64,000 nt of DNA. Source: Seminavis robusta. Its lineage: Eukaryota > Bacillariophyta > Bacillariophyceae > Naviculales > Naviculaceae. Made by a program: the position numbers and the translations under genes. Under the pieces are notes generated by a model, which was given only the letters and a program-made list of their open reading frames with translations, had not been told where the DNA came from and did not search any database. Of this stretch, positions 23,901-32,259 are shown piece after piece. The DNA lies in assembly GCA_903772945.1 (NCBI GenBank), contig CAICTM010000314.1:1-64000 (forward strand). The letters run 5' to 3'. Each line of letters starts with the position of its first letter. Within the stretch, counting starts at the first letter, position 1.

Positions 23901-24294
23901 CAAGAGAGCACGGCTTCGTTCTGTACGGCAGTATCTTGGCAAGCTCAAAAGCCTGGTTCGTTCCTCCGAGGGACGATATGATCCTCAAGTCTGTATCTTG
24001 GAAGCCGAAGCACTCGGGGTCCGTGGCGAGACCGATGCAGCCGTGGCCAAGTTTCAGTTGGCCATCGACCTGGCAAGAGATCAAAACTTGCATGCTATCG
24101 TAGGTCTTGCCTGCGAAAGGGCATGGACTATCCTCCAACAGGCTGGTAGCTGTGTCGAGGCTAGCAAGTACCTCGTTCAGGCAACCGAGGCGTTCCAGAA
24201 ATGGGGCGCTGATGCCAAGGTGAAACAGTTGGCCCCGTCGTTGCCTCCGGAGTGTCGACAATCTTTCATCGAGCATCTGGATGTGAGCCAATAA
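20914..24294 (+). CDS. Orphan AAA_16/STAND-type signalling ATPase
   Basis: A single exon of 1126 aa. After a Thr/Ser-rich leader comes LYGRRDEEARLQAAY. The Walker A motif is GESGKGKS (residues about 122-129) and FFVSGKFDQLERPETCYPL follows it. The Walker B motif is VFFLDDIQWA (about 270-279) and a sensor-like stretch reads LLASCRGNEV. The remaining 600 residues are helical, TPR-like. They end in DAAVAKFQLAIDLARDQNLH, EASKYLVQATEAFQKWGA and AKVKQL. This order, including the WGA.AKV end, matches the middle of bacterial chimeric Ser/Thr-kinase/histidine-kinase proteins, but kinase, GAF and HisKA parts are absent. It is probably a nucleotide-driven regulatory switch. Short Thr/Asn/Gln runs (for example residues about 225-245 and 490-510) are inserted in loops. 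It is paralogous to 48467-51852. Confidence 0.85.
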   Translation: MSTEIPTDVRAPEFRFSVVDVHHGYDGEENPELVAKTAAWKPVTPSSTTGSCISPPRVPESCNATTACQCSALVDDDTTTTSFTNHSDDKLYGRRDEEARLQAAYQRCQSALRRPELTLITGESGKGKSCLAHSLRRRVEADHGFFVSGKFDQLERPETCYPLVRAASSLIEQLLERMTDTTTCTTACSCNQQQQHYQAIHQALQEIADTEPLLVDMIPSLRQFQTTTNSTTTTTGTHHTTSSADAPKIVALAFGRFLQAVCSPDVPLVFFLDDIQWAKAAPLEIVRELLMMNTTNENDNDNTTTTPGFMLLASCRGNEVPMEHHLSVLLRELETTSVAITDIRLDNLTLEAVNEMVRDQLTELVVSTETPVGTTRRLAQHIWEQTRGNTFFTIQLIQRIRHDHQQQTTVSVSSHDGAMITNNMQQYHYESALDLVTETILRLPKDVQEVLTIASCFGAEFHSVLLEELVDFDIREALEIAQDEQIIAKTTTTPTTATTSTSSSDSTDTTNQNTATYRFLHDQFQFAAFSLIPQQEQASMHLKIGRKLWNELNEAELASFGFAVVRQIRLGSHLLVDEGERYRVADLLLQAGVHATHTSAFDEAASHYELGISLLPTRRRCCWRDEYHITLQLYLRAAEVSYCIGNHERVEALTDMVLTNARNNKDKIGASITRMESLAATNQTKRALELALSVLAENGYRLPKKGSIANILFQLFKTKRKLKRYSNEQIRRMPTIDDGVTLDMMKIFNLAVVYSIYCEPLFFPIVTMVAVQTALKKGLCGASAVPYAAISMLLCCHFGEVDLGFRLGRLSLDIVDDTKALHWQPRVLVLVHTFVFLTRDSLTDQLAPLLTGHRRALANGDTEMAMTAAQLRSGIGLHASIPLKPLISDMKLYLRMMQAHGQTLSMQFLLPMLQSALNLVHGSENPAMLTGDIMDEEHVYVKYSKLMMACLFGDFALAETFARDVPNWPIVGFTVFIRVGIFLYAGVSLAAASSGSKRARLRSVRQYLGKLKSLVRSSEGRYDPQVCILEAEALGVRGETDAAVAKFQLAIDLARDQNLHAIVGLACERAWTILQQAGSCVEASKYLVQATEAFQKWGADAKVKQLAPSLPPECRQSFIEHLDVSQ

Positions 24295-25409
24295 TAGAAA
24301 TAGCAGCTAATGCCTGTTCGGCAAAGTTTTATCATGAGAGGCATAAACTGCCTACATGTAGCAATTCCGAAATGTAGCAGTGTCTGCATGGTGCCATCCC
24401 CTGAAGTCTTTGACAACTGCGTCTCTTGCTCGTGGCTTCCAAAGTAAGCAATTCTTTCCGATGGACGATCCTCGCCTCTCGTCCGGTAGTACCGAGGCAT
24501 GACTGTAGTAGCGGGCCGGGGCTGTCTGCTGGGTGACTGCGCCTACGACACGCTCTGGATCTACATGTACTTGTACCTGGCAATGTTCGGGTCCACTGCG
24601 CATCCCCGCTCCAGGGAGTGCAGCATTGTTGGCCATCCAGCACCCCAAAGCCCCACAGCAGCTCCCACAGCTAATGAGCGGTCCCTTGAGACGGCAGGAC
24701 GTACAGGTACAGGTACAGTACATCATGTAATAAGATGATCAGAGTTTTGACAGGCACAAACAACTATGATGCTGAATACTGAGAGTAGACTACTAGCTAG
24801 TACCGGCTTCAGTCGACTGCGTTCATCGTGGCTCCGAAAGCGGGCATCATGACATTGTAATAAGATGATCAGAGTTTTGACAGGGAGTTTTGACAGGCAC
24901 AAGCTATGATACTGAGAGTACTACTAGCTAGCTAGCTAGTACCGGCTTCAGTCGACTGCGTTCTCGTGGCTCCGAAAGCGGGCTTGATCGTTCTGTCAAA
25001 ATGGAGTACCAGGTACTGGTACTCGTAGGACACAGTGTACTAGAGTACCGGTACACCCGCACAACGGTCAATTATTAGACAAGAACTGGCACTGGATCAT
25101 TCCAGTTTACTCCCAGTCCCGAAGCAGCTGGCATGCCAACTCGTCGAAAATGCTTCTGTAGAGTTTCCCATGGTAGCTTTTGGGTAGTGAAAGTCAGAAC
25201 ATTGCAGAATGCCTTGGAGAAGAGAATGCGATTTCTTCAGAGGCCTGCCAGTCACCACTGTTTTAATCTTCTTGCCGCTGACAGCTCCGCTGACCAACAA
25301 GCTACTACTGTAGTAGTAGTAGTAGTGCTACCTCAAAATAAGCCACAGACCTATCCAAGCTGCTGAACGCCAAGATTATCCTTTTGCTACAGTTGGTAAA
25401 GTAAGTATC
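24295..25409. other. Intergenic region with tandem duplication
   Basis: No gene is recognised. It contains a tandem duplication (24727-24985), palindromic GTACCGGTAC-type strings near 25010-25055 and a GTA/GTAGTA run at about 25305-25328. Confidence 0.6.
24727..24985. repeat. Tandem duplication, two units of about 130 bases
   Basis: Unit 1 starts GTAATAAGATGATCAGAG at about 24727 and unit 2 at about 24857. Both end with CGGCTTCAGTCGACTGCGTT and CGTGGCTCCGAAAGCGGGC. Unit 2 has a local repeat of GAGTTTTGACAGG and an expanded CTAG run. The units are otherwise nearly identical, so the duplication is recent. Confidence 0.85.
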
Positions 25410-26345
25410 ATGGAAGACGGTCTCGAGAACCACAGCCACAACGAAGGAGTTGGTGGTGAACATGGGGACGCACTGGTAGCCCATGGAGACCAAGATTATG
25501 TTGCACCAGAAGAAGGAGAAGAATCAGAGGTGGCTGACTTTCATGAACGAATATTGAGTTGTGATGACCCTCGTCGGATGGAGATCTCCCCAGAAGAACG
25601 AGAGTGGGCTGAAGACATCAAGGCAGTGATTGAGGGAATTGAAGAGATTGACAATTTATCGGACTTTATGTATGCTCAATTGGCCATCATCCATGGAGAA
25701 GATATCAGTACTGCCGTGGAGATTGCCAATAGATTACAGGAGGCAAGACAGGAGTATGATATAGAGGAGACCTTTGAAGATGGGGTTGTCAAGCTTCAAA
25801 AATTGATAAGATTGTGCCCAAAGGCTAACATGTACTTTGGATACAACAATGAAAGAGGATGCTACACCCAGGTCTTTGACTATGGAAAACTTGACATGGA
25901 TTTGATGAAGCAGGAGAAGAATGCACATGCCACCATCGCAGCCAGCTATTACCAGTATCATTGCTTTGCTCCTGACTTCGAAGCAGTGCGAAAAGGAACA
26001 ATCTGGATTGCAGAGTGCCAGGGGTATCAGTGGATGCCAAAAAGGGGAGGTCTCAGGTATTCAGAAAGATTCTGGAACGACTTGGGCAGCGCTTATCCGC
26101 AGACAATCCAAGAATACAACTGTTTTCACACTCCTGCCATGTTCAATGTGATGAAATCAATGTTGCGACCCTTTATTGCGCAGGACATTTATTCCAAGAT
26201 CAATTTGGGGTGCAGCTTTCCTGGAGGTAGGCTCGATTCAGTCTACATGATTCCCACTCCTCAAATTGCTGAGCAACGTGTCCTCTCAAAATGGCATGAG
26301 GCACTTGAATTGCGATTCGCCAATGAACAGTCTTTTGCTTTATAG
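25410..26345 (+). CDS. CRAL-TRIO (Sec14-like) domain protein
   Basis: A single exon of 311 aa. The acidic N-terminus (residues 1-50) is followed by a helical region (EDIKAVIEGIEEIDNLSDFM, then ANRLQEARQEYDIEET). A CRAL-TRIO-like lipid-binding domain follows: NMYFGYNNERGCYTQVFDYG, then FAPDFEAVRKGTIWIAECQGY, the characteristic YPQTIQEYNCFHTPAMFNVM, SMLRPFIAQDIYSKINLGCSF and LRFANEQSF at the end. The family binds phospholipids or other small lipids. Here it is a stand-alone cytosolic protein with no transmembrane helix. The ATG at 25410 is the first in frame. A fragment of a paralogue's 3' end lies just downstream at about 26590-26770. The family resemblance is to the N-terminal part of the 6652-8332 protein, but the two are distant. 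Confidence 0.82.
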   Translation: MEDGLENHSHNEGVGGEHGDALVAHGDQDYVAPEEGEESEVADFHERILSCDDPRRMEISPEEREWAEDIKAVIEGIEEIDNLSDFMYAQLAIIHGEDISTAVEIANRLQEARQEYDIEETFEDGVVKLQKLIRLCPKANMYFGYNNERGCYTQVFDYGKLDMDLMKQEKNAHATIAASYYQYHCFAPDFEAVRKGTIWIAECQGYQWMPKRGGLRYSERFWNDLGSAYPQTIQEYNCFHTPAMFNVMKSMLRPFIAQDIYSKINLGCSFPGGRLDSVYMIPTPQIAEQRVLSKWHEALELRFANEQSFAL

Positions 26346-26984
26346 ATATTCCATGTATGGGATGGGTAGCAACTAGAGTGGTTCGCAGCCACCCAACCGA
26401 CGTCTCACAAGGCTCTTCTGTGGGATCATGGATAGGAAGCTCCAAGCCTGCAGTTGTTTTGACATCATCTCATACGAGAAATTCGTTGGCACATTTTAGT
26501 ACCTTTTCTTTTGAGATAGCTAGCTAGCTAGGCCAAAGATCAAATCGTACCGGTAGCCAATTGCACCGGTAGGATCTCAGCCATGGTAGACAAGATATGT
26601 ATTCGAGGATCATGGTTGGCTGCCGGTTTCATGGACAGCAAGTGCCTTGATTCGTTTCAGTCGCTCTACATGATCGACTCCCAACTCCCCAAATTGCTGT
26701 GCAATGCAACGTGCCCTCTCAAAGTGGCAGGATATGAAAATTAAATGAGCGCTCAGTCACTTTGTAGGCGAGAATTAGGAACAAAAGTGTTTTACCTCTC
26801 GAATGGCATAATCCTCGTTCACCGTAGCAAGTTTTGCAGCCCAAAGTTTGTCTCCAATAAGCAGTCTGCGTGCAAAATGCGCTGTATGGTACTAGTGTAT
26901 GTGATCACCCACAAAGTACGCAAAAAGGTCAAAAAGAATATGACTATACAGTGTAGTTAGTTAGTTCGTGCGTGGGTTAGTTTA
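26346..26984. other. Intergenic region after CRAL-TRIO gene
   Basis: Apart from the relic at 26590-26770 and a GCTA/CTAG run (about 26515-26530) I see nothing gene-like. The 3' ends of two convergent genes border it. Confidence 0.55.
26590..26770 (+). pseudogene. Relic of CRAL-TRIO gene 3' end
   Basis: The stretch TGGCTGCCGGTTTCATGG to CTTTGTAG aligns with the last about 130 bases of the CRAL-TRIO gene upstream (26205-26345). Shared blocks include TCTACATGAT, CCCCAAATTGCT (CCTCAAATTGCT in the gene) and CCCTCTCAAAGTGGCA. Small indels break the frame, so it is a degraded partial tandem copy. Confidence 0.65.
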
Positions 26985-28313
26985 TTAGTGCTGACTATTT
27001 CCCAAAAAGACGGCCGATTGGAGAATCGTTTCGTCGGGCTTGGTGGGCCGTGGTGGTTTCGTTTTGTCGGGCATGGTGGGCCGTTTCGATTCTTCTATTC
27101 TAATTGCCGTACCGGTAGGCTTTGAGGTAGTGGTTGTTTCCCCCTTTTCCATGTCATCATCATCATCGGCAAAGGACTCTTCTGCAACCGACAGGGTTTC
27201 GACCGAAATGGGACGCGTGGCACTTTCTTCCCCTTGTTGCTGTTCGGGTCCCTTGGTTTTGGACGCTGTACAACAACAGCAAGACAACCGTTGCTGGATC
27301 CACGGCCAATAGCGTGGTCGTAGGTATACCACTGCATTCCACCATCCTTGGAGTGGCATGAGAATGGACGGAATGACAAACAGGGCAGGGTTTGCCTTTC
27401 TCTGTGCCCACATGGAGACTCCCACAATCCATGGAATCTCGACGGCCAAATATGCCCAGACGTAGAGAATGCCTTGAAACGCGACTTGTTGGGAGTGTCG
27501 ACGAGATTCTTTGGTAGAAACGGAAATGCGGTACCGATCATTGGCCAATTCTTGTCGGAGGACGTAGAGGTAGAGTAGAAACATGCACCCCACGACAATG
27601 GGACCACATACAATGCTTGGGAGGACCATGAGTATCCATCCTCGTGGTGTGTTTGCGTTGTTTTGCCAAAAGACATCGACAATCTTGCCACCTCGTTCAC
27701 ACTTGACCAATTCATTGTCACAAAACTGTGGATATGCTTGCATCATGCCACACGTTCTTCCGTTATAGTTGCCTCCTTCCCATGCCAGACTCAGGATACA
27801 CCAGGGCAAGACAATGACGAGGGGAATGAGATACAAGAACCACGCCACTCTTCTTGCTGCAAGCTTGGTTTCATTCCAGCCGTAGCAAATCATGAGAACG
27901 TAGCAAATGGCCAAACTGGCATTGTAATACGTCGATGCGTAAAATCCCAATCCCGAAAAAAAGGCCGCTGTGCTGCACGCCGCCACACTTCCCGCAGCGC
28001 CGTAGGCGGATCCTACGGGTGCCGGCCACGATCCTAAAAAGGGCGACCAGAACGAGTACAGCACGTCACAGACGCTCAGCAGGACCACGATGCGATTGGC
28101 CACTTTGACGCGTTCGTGCGGTTGCCGTACAATGTCTACAATCACGTAGAGACTGCAGAGGCACGACAGCAAGGCGGGCCATCGTTGGATCTGCTGTTCC
28201 AGAATCAACTGCTCGTCTGTATTCCAACGGTCAATCACGGCGTCGGTATACGCACGAGTGTAAAAGTCCGACAAGGCGTTGTTGTTGCTTGTGTCGGTGG
28301 AATCACTGCTCAT
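26985..28313 (-). CDS. Seven-transmembrane receptor-like protein
   Basis: A single exon of 442 aa starting at the ATG at 28313. After about 45 polar residues there are roughly seven hydrophobic segments: LLSCLCSLYVIVDIV; a second near VLLSVCDVLYSFWSPFLG; a third around FFSGLGFYASTYYNASLAIC; WFLYLIPLVIVLPWCI; ILMVLPSIVCGPIVVGCMFL; ILYVWAYLAVEIPWIVGV; and FVIPSILMPLQGWWNAVVYL. Two Cys in the second extracellular-type loop (CGMM, CDNELVKC) could form a disulphide. The layout and the PLQGWWNA.VYLRPRY end resemble the cAMP-receptor-like/secretin-like GPCR families found in diatoms. A Cys cluster (SCCCCTASK) just after helix 7 may be palmitoylated. The cytosolic tail is Ser/Glu/Pro-rich with repeated RPT.PDKT-type units. 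Ligand and G-protein coupling are unknown. Confidence 0.75.
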   Translation of the reverse strand: MSSDSTDTSNNNALSDFYTRAYTDAVIDRWNTDEQLILEQQIQRWPALLSCLCSLYVIVDIVRQPHERVKVANRIVVLLSVCDVLYSFWSPFLGSWPAPVGSAYGAAGSVAACSTAAFFSGLGFYASTYYNASLAICYVLMICYGWNETKLAARRVAWFLYLIPLVIVLPWCILSLAWEGGNYNGRTCGMMQAYPQFCDNELVKCERGGKIVDVFWQNNANTPRGWILMVLPSIVCGPIVVGCMFLLYLYVLRQELANDRYRISVSTKESRRHSQQVAFQGILYVWAYLAVEIPWIVGVSMWAQRKANPALFVIPSILMPLQGWWNAVVYLRPRYWPWIQQRLSCCCCTASKTKGPEQQQGEESATRPISVETLSVAEESFADDDDDMEKGETTTTSKPTGTAIRIEESKRPTMPDKTKPPRPTKPDETILQSAVFLGNSQH

Positions 28314-28980
28314 ATTCTCGTTTCGATTCTCGAGTGAGTGAATGAATGAATGAATGGATGATCTGAAAATACTGTTCAGGGGTCAAGGGCGAACTAACTG
28401 ATGAAAGAGAAACTGCCTTTGCTTGGTTCAGGATGGAATGGTTTCGCCAGCCTAACTTACTGGAAGCAGATACTATTGTAAGAGCTATTGTAAGGTACCG
28501 ATAGTGGTGTAGTAGTCTAGTAGAGTGGTTGGATAGAGGACATCAAAATCGAGTTGTGATCTTGGAAGCTTGGAATAAGGAGGCAACAAAATTGCTCGAG
28601 CAATCAAAACGAGCTCAAAAAGTAAACATCTGATTCCGGTTTCACGAAGTTCAATTGTGTCTCTTAAATGGAGTTTGGCCATTGAAAGGAAAGAGTCATT
28701 GATACTAAATCGTACTCTACCGGTTCTCCCAAAGCACGACTTCAAAAGGGAGCGGTACTTAAGTGATTGCTAAGAAGGAGTACTGAACCTTTAGGTAAGA
28801 AGAGCGGTACGGTACCATCGACGGACATTCGAAGTCATAAAAATGACTGTGAAAGGTTCTCTCACAAAACTGGAAGTGTTTTAGCTTTTGGCAGGCTACC
28901 GGTACATGCTGCTGCATGCTGCTGCAAATGCAAGGTTTGGGCCAGCCGCTACTACTAGCTACATGTAGTACTTGTTTTTC
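28314..28980. other. Intergenic, nothing recognised
   Basis: A short GAAT microsatellite lies just upstream of the receptor gene (about 28335-28360). Otherwise only short frames are present. Confidence 0.5.
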
Positions 28981-29309
28981 CAGGAAGGCCCGGTCACGCC
29001 ACTGCTGGTCGCCAAAAATTAGCATAAAGTCGCACACAGCATCAAAGTCGCATCAAAAGTCGTATTTAAAGTCGCATGCAAGTCGCATGAAGTCGTGTGC
29101 GACTTTCTCGCACGACTTTCAAAGTCGCGCAAGATTTCTATTAACAAGGTGACAGAGTCGCGTAGGATCGCTGAAAGTCGTTTGGAAAGTCGTGCAAAAA
29201 TCGCATTCGACTCATACACGACTCGCACGCGACTTTGTGAACGACTTTCAGCGATCCTACGCGACTTTGACCGATCCGGGACTTTAAGTCGCATGACGGG
29301 GCCTTCCAG
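28981..29309. mobile_element. Foldback/MITE-like element with terminal inverted repeats
   Basis: The ends are imperfect inverted repeats: CAGGAAGGCCCGGTCACGC at 28981-28999 against the complement of 29291-29309 (16 of 19 match). The interior is packed with AAGTCG/CGACTT words in both orientations. A perfect 27-base inverted repeat (29156-29182 against 29240-29266, spacer 57 bases) sits in the right half. No coding frame is seen. I found no clear target-site duplication. It is most likely a non-autonomous DNA element. Confidence 0.7.
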
Positions 29310-29399
29310 TACATGTACCTGTAGCTTGGAGCTTGGAGGGAAACATGGAGAATCAATCGACCCCCAAAATGGAGCATACAGCACCCATCACCCTTCAGA

Positions 29400-29830
29400 C
29401 ACCACCATACTTCCCAATGCATTGTCTTCTTCCACCTGCATGTATCCATCCCTACGGTAATATCATACCGGTATGTTCAAGAATCCCCACAACTCAAAGG
29501 CAACACCTGGCTGTCTCTTGATCCCAACCTAGCAACCTATGAAATTTGGCAAAAGGAACAGAGATTCCATTGGCCACCTTCTTCCATGCTTATAATGGTC
29601 CAAGCAAGTGCAACATGGAGTCTCCGGGAAGTACACGCACAGCCAGAATGAATGGTTTGGCTACAAACCAATGAATGCGAATGGGGTGCATCCTACTCAG
29701 GTGAGTTCTTCGTATGCATGCTTCATACAATCATTTGAGTTGTAATGAAACAGCTACCACCCGAAATTGCCTTCCTGATGAGTTTGACCGACCAACTTGG
29801 TGGTAATATGGCAGGAGTGAAACAGCCAGC
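29400..29830 (+). pseudogene. LRR receptor-like pseudogene fragment
   Basis: From about 29484 one frame reads SPQLKGNTWLSLDPNLATY, then EIWQKEQRF. This is the pre-LRR signature of the intact protein at 18782-20350 (SPQYKAFTWLTQDPNL, WEQRF). A one-base shift is needed to continue (LATFFHAYNGP), and another to reach NECEWGASYS, which ends at a GTGAGT. Near 29750 QLPPEIAFLMSLT resembles the first LRR (IPPELSFLGQL). The frameshifts and missing repeats mark a dead copy. Confidence 0.75.
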
Positions 29831-30004
29831 TGTCCTGAGTGTACACTGCGCCCATTTTTTGGCTGGTTTCCTCCACAACGAGCTCCGGCCAAAGTGGAGC
29901 AGCATTGTAGCGACTGAGTCGCTCGATGCATGCATAAGCATCCACATACACTACTGGCTGCCTTCAACAATTAGGCTATTGATGCAGGCCAGTCATCTCC
30001 AGTG

Positions 30005-30345
30005 TAGCTCTTGCTTTCTTCTCGCTCCGAGTCGAGTCCATATTTGTGCCGACAGAAGCACATGAGCCGATGGATGGCTGCGGTCTTCAACCACTGACTG
30101 ACTTTGCAATTGCGGTTTGAGGTTTTAAAAAGAGGCAGTACGTCTCCACAGTTGAGGCATTAGTTCTTGAGAGCGCAGGAATGCAAAAGAATGTTGCTTG
30201 CTTCGGCTCTCGCCTGGCACCTGTCTGTACGATGTTTGCTTGCCCAGCAATCAGCCAAGCAATCCAGCTGATGGCTCGCTCCATTGACGCACAGCTTGCC
30301 TGTCAGGGTTCTTTGTTCCTCTTGCTGGTCTCAGTGCAATCTATA
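30005..30345. repeat. Interspersed duplication, copy 1
   Basis: This is shared with 31010-31300. Common blocks: AGTGTAGCTCTTGCTTTCTTCT, AACCACTGACTGA, GGTTTGAGGTT with AAGAGGCAGTA, and GGCTCGCTCCATTGAC followed by CAGCTTGCCTG. A TA dinucleotide run (about 30342-30359) follows this copy. No coding frame is conserved. Confidence 0.7.
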
Positions 30346-31009
30346 TATATATATATATAGTAAGCAACCGTGCAACCTTGAAGGCTGAATGCTGCTTGGT
30401 TCTGACAAAATCAAGTTGGCTGGTGGTGTTTGCTGTAGACACAGAGGGAGGAGGACAAGGTGGCTGCTATCTGAGCTTCGCTCCATTTGGAAGCTTCATA
30501 GACGAAGCTGTACAGGAGACAAGCAGCCAATAGCTTACCTGATAGTATTGGGACCTTGAAAGAGATGAACTTCAAACATTCCCAATTGTCAGGCATTGCC
30601 ACTTGCTTTTTCCAATGGAGGTTGATTGTGAGGCAAATCTGGTTCGCTCCCATGGAATGAACATGTAGTTCTTTAGAACTGAGTATTCATGTCTGTAGCT
30701 TTCTTGATCATGATTATGGGGAAAGGTGCCCTGAACATCAACAAATGCAGGCGAATTTATTTATGCGCTTGAGTGCATGCATGAGCAGCCAATGCAAAAA
30801 CATCGCCATATCCCAACCTGTACAGGCTGGTTCGTTGCCCCAGCTGCTGGCTGTCAGGACAGCTGACGAGCAACTCGCAGCTCGACCAAAGCAGCCCACG
30901 GACGTTCCAACCTTTCTCCAGCTTGCATCACATATATATCACAATGTCATGTGCTACTGGTAGACTATATATATATATATATATATGTACTGCCTTTAAC
31001 AATGCCGCC
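30346..31009. other. Spacer between duplicated blocks
   Basis: No gene is recognised. A second TA dinucleotide run (about 30964-30986) lies just before the second repeat copy, mirroring the run after the first copy. Confidence 0.5.
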
Positions 31010-31300
31010 ATCTACAGTGTAGCTCTTGCTTTCTTCTTCGGGTTGAAGCTTCTCGGAGCCTATGTGCTGCGGTCTGGAACCACTGACTGATTTTGGTGCT
31101 TTGAGGTTGAAGCAAGAGGCAGTAGTTCAGTCAACGCAAAGAAGCAATCCAACCATCCAACCTTGTTTGCTTCTTGCAAAGAAGCCATGCCTTATATGAA
31201 TGCTTCCTTGCCCAATGAATCAACTGGCTGGTGGCTCGCTCCATTGACAGCTTGCCTGATAGAGTTCCTTGTTCCTCCTCCTCTTGTTGGTCTAGTAGTC
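31010..31300. repeat. Interspersed duplication, copy 2
   Basis: Same order of blocks as 30005-30345, about 1 kb apart in direct orientation, with moderate divergence and small indels. Confidence 0.7.
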
Positions 31301-32259
31301 TAGCTAAGTTAATCCAGACACAGTCCAGCAGACGGGGGACGCACACGGCCAGCCATCATCAGATTGAAGATTCTATCTTTGATCTCCTGTCTGAAGCTTC
31401 AGAAACGATGCGGCACGAGACAACTACATGTACCTAGCTAGCGCTAGCTTGCTAGAGCTTTTTATAGACTGTCTCTCGGTGAGAGAAGCTGCCGCCAGCT
31501 AAAGTTGGAAGTTGGAAGGGGTTCAGTGAGCCTTATTGGTGGAGGAGCAAACTCAAAAGAAGACGGAGGAGCCGTGAAATTGATTTGGTGGGAAGGGATA
31601 GACAACACTGGCGAAATAGATATTTATTGGGTCACTTTCCGAAGAATACCGAACGAACACCTTGGGGGCTATTATCCGTGGAATCTTTGTTCCACCAGCT
31701 GCTTGGTGTCTCGAAGGTAGGGTCTTAGAGTCAGACTTGACTGCCTTACAAACTCTAATAAAAGAATTAATTAAAGTGAAGAATGCTCAGAGTTCTTTTA
31801 GTAATGATGAAACAGCCCCCCCTGTAACCTAGAACTAAACAAGAACATCTAATTCCCTCCCGTTAGAGACGCATGACCTGACGTGGTCTAAGTCATTGTT
31901 TTCGTACAGCCCCAAGAAAGGAAGCGGAAGACGGTTTTGGTTACGTGGTCGGTCATACCTTATTGCCACGAAACCACGCAATCGACCACCAGCCACGCAA
32001 CCACGAGTACTTGAGCTGAGGAAGAAGTTTGGGAAGCACAGCAACCAATTGCACAGCTCTATGCCACTGTTGAAAAAGAAGTTCAGGAAGCACGGCCTGT
32101 CAGGCCTCCACAAGAGACACAATACAACCCAAGGTTGTTCTATCAAAACACAAAACGAAGAGCACACACTACACAAGCAATCCATCAAGCCAAGCCAAGC
32201 CAAGTCAAGTCCAAGCGATACAATACAATACAATACAATAGCATACAGTACTATAGACC
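31301..32259. other. Upstream region of kinase gene with pentamer runs
   Basis: No gene is seen. Directly before the kinase start codon lie AGCCA-type units (about 32188-32207) and ATACA units (about 32217-32241), probably inside the 5' leader. Confidence 0.6.

Noticed and set aside
23662-24291. Minus-strand frame of 209 codons opposite the first ATPase
   Set aside because: Shadow of the helical repeat region of the ATPase gene.
29040-29300. CRISPR-like array of AAGTCG words
   Set aside because: Words are too short, irregularly spaced and in both orientations inside a foldback element; also a eukaryotic genome.
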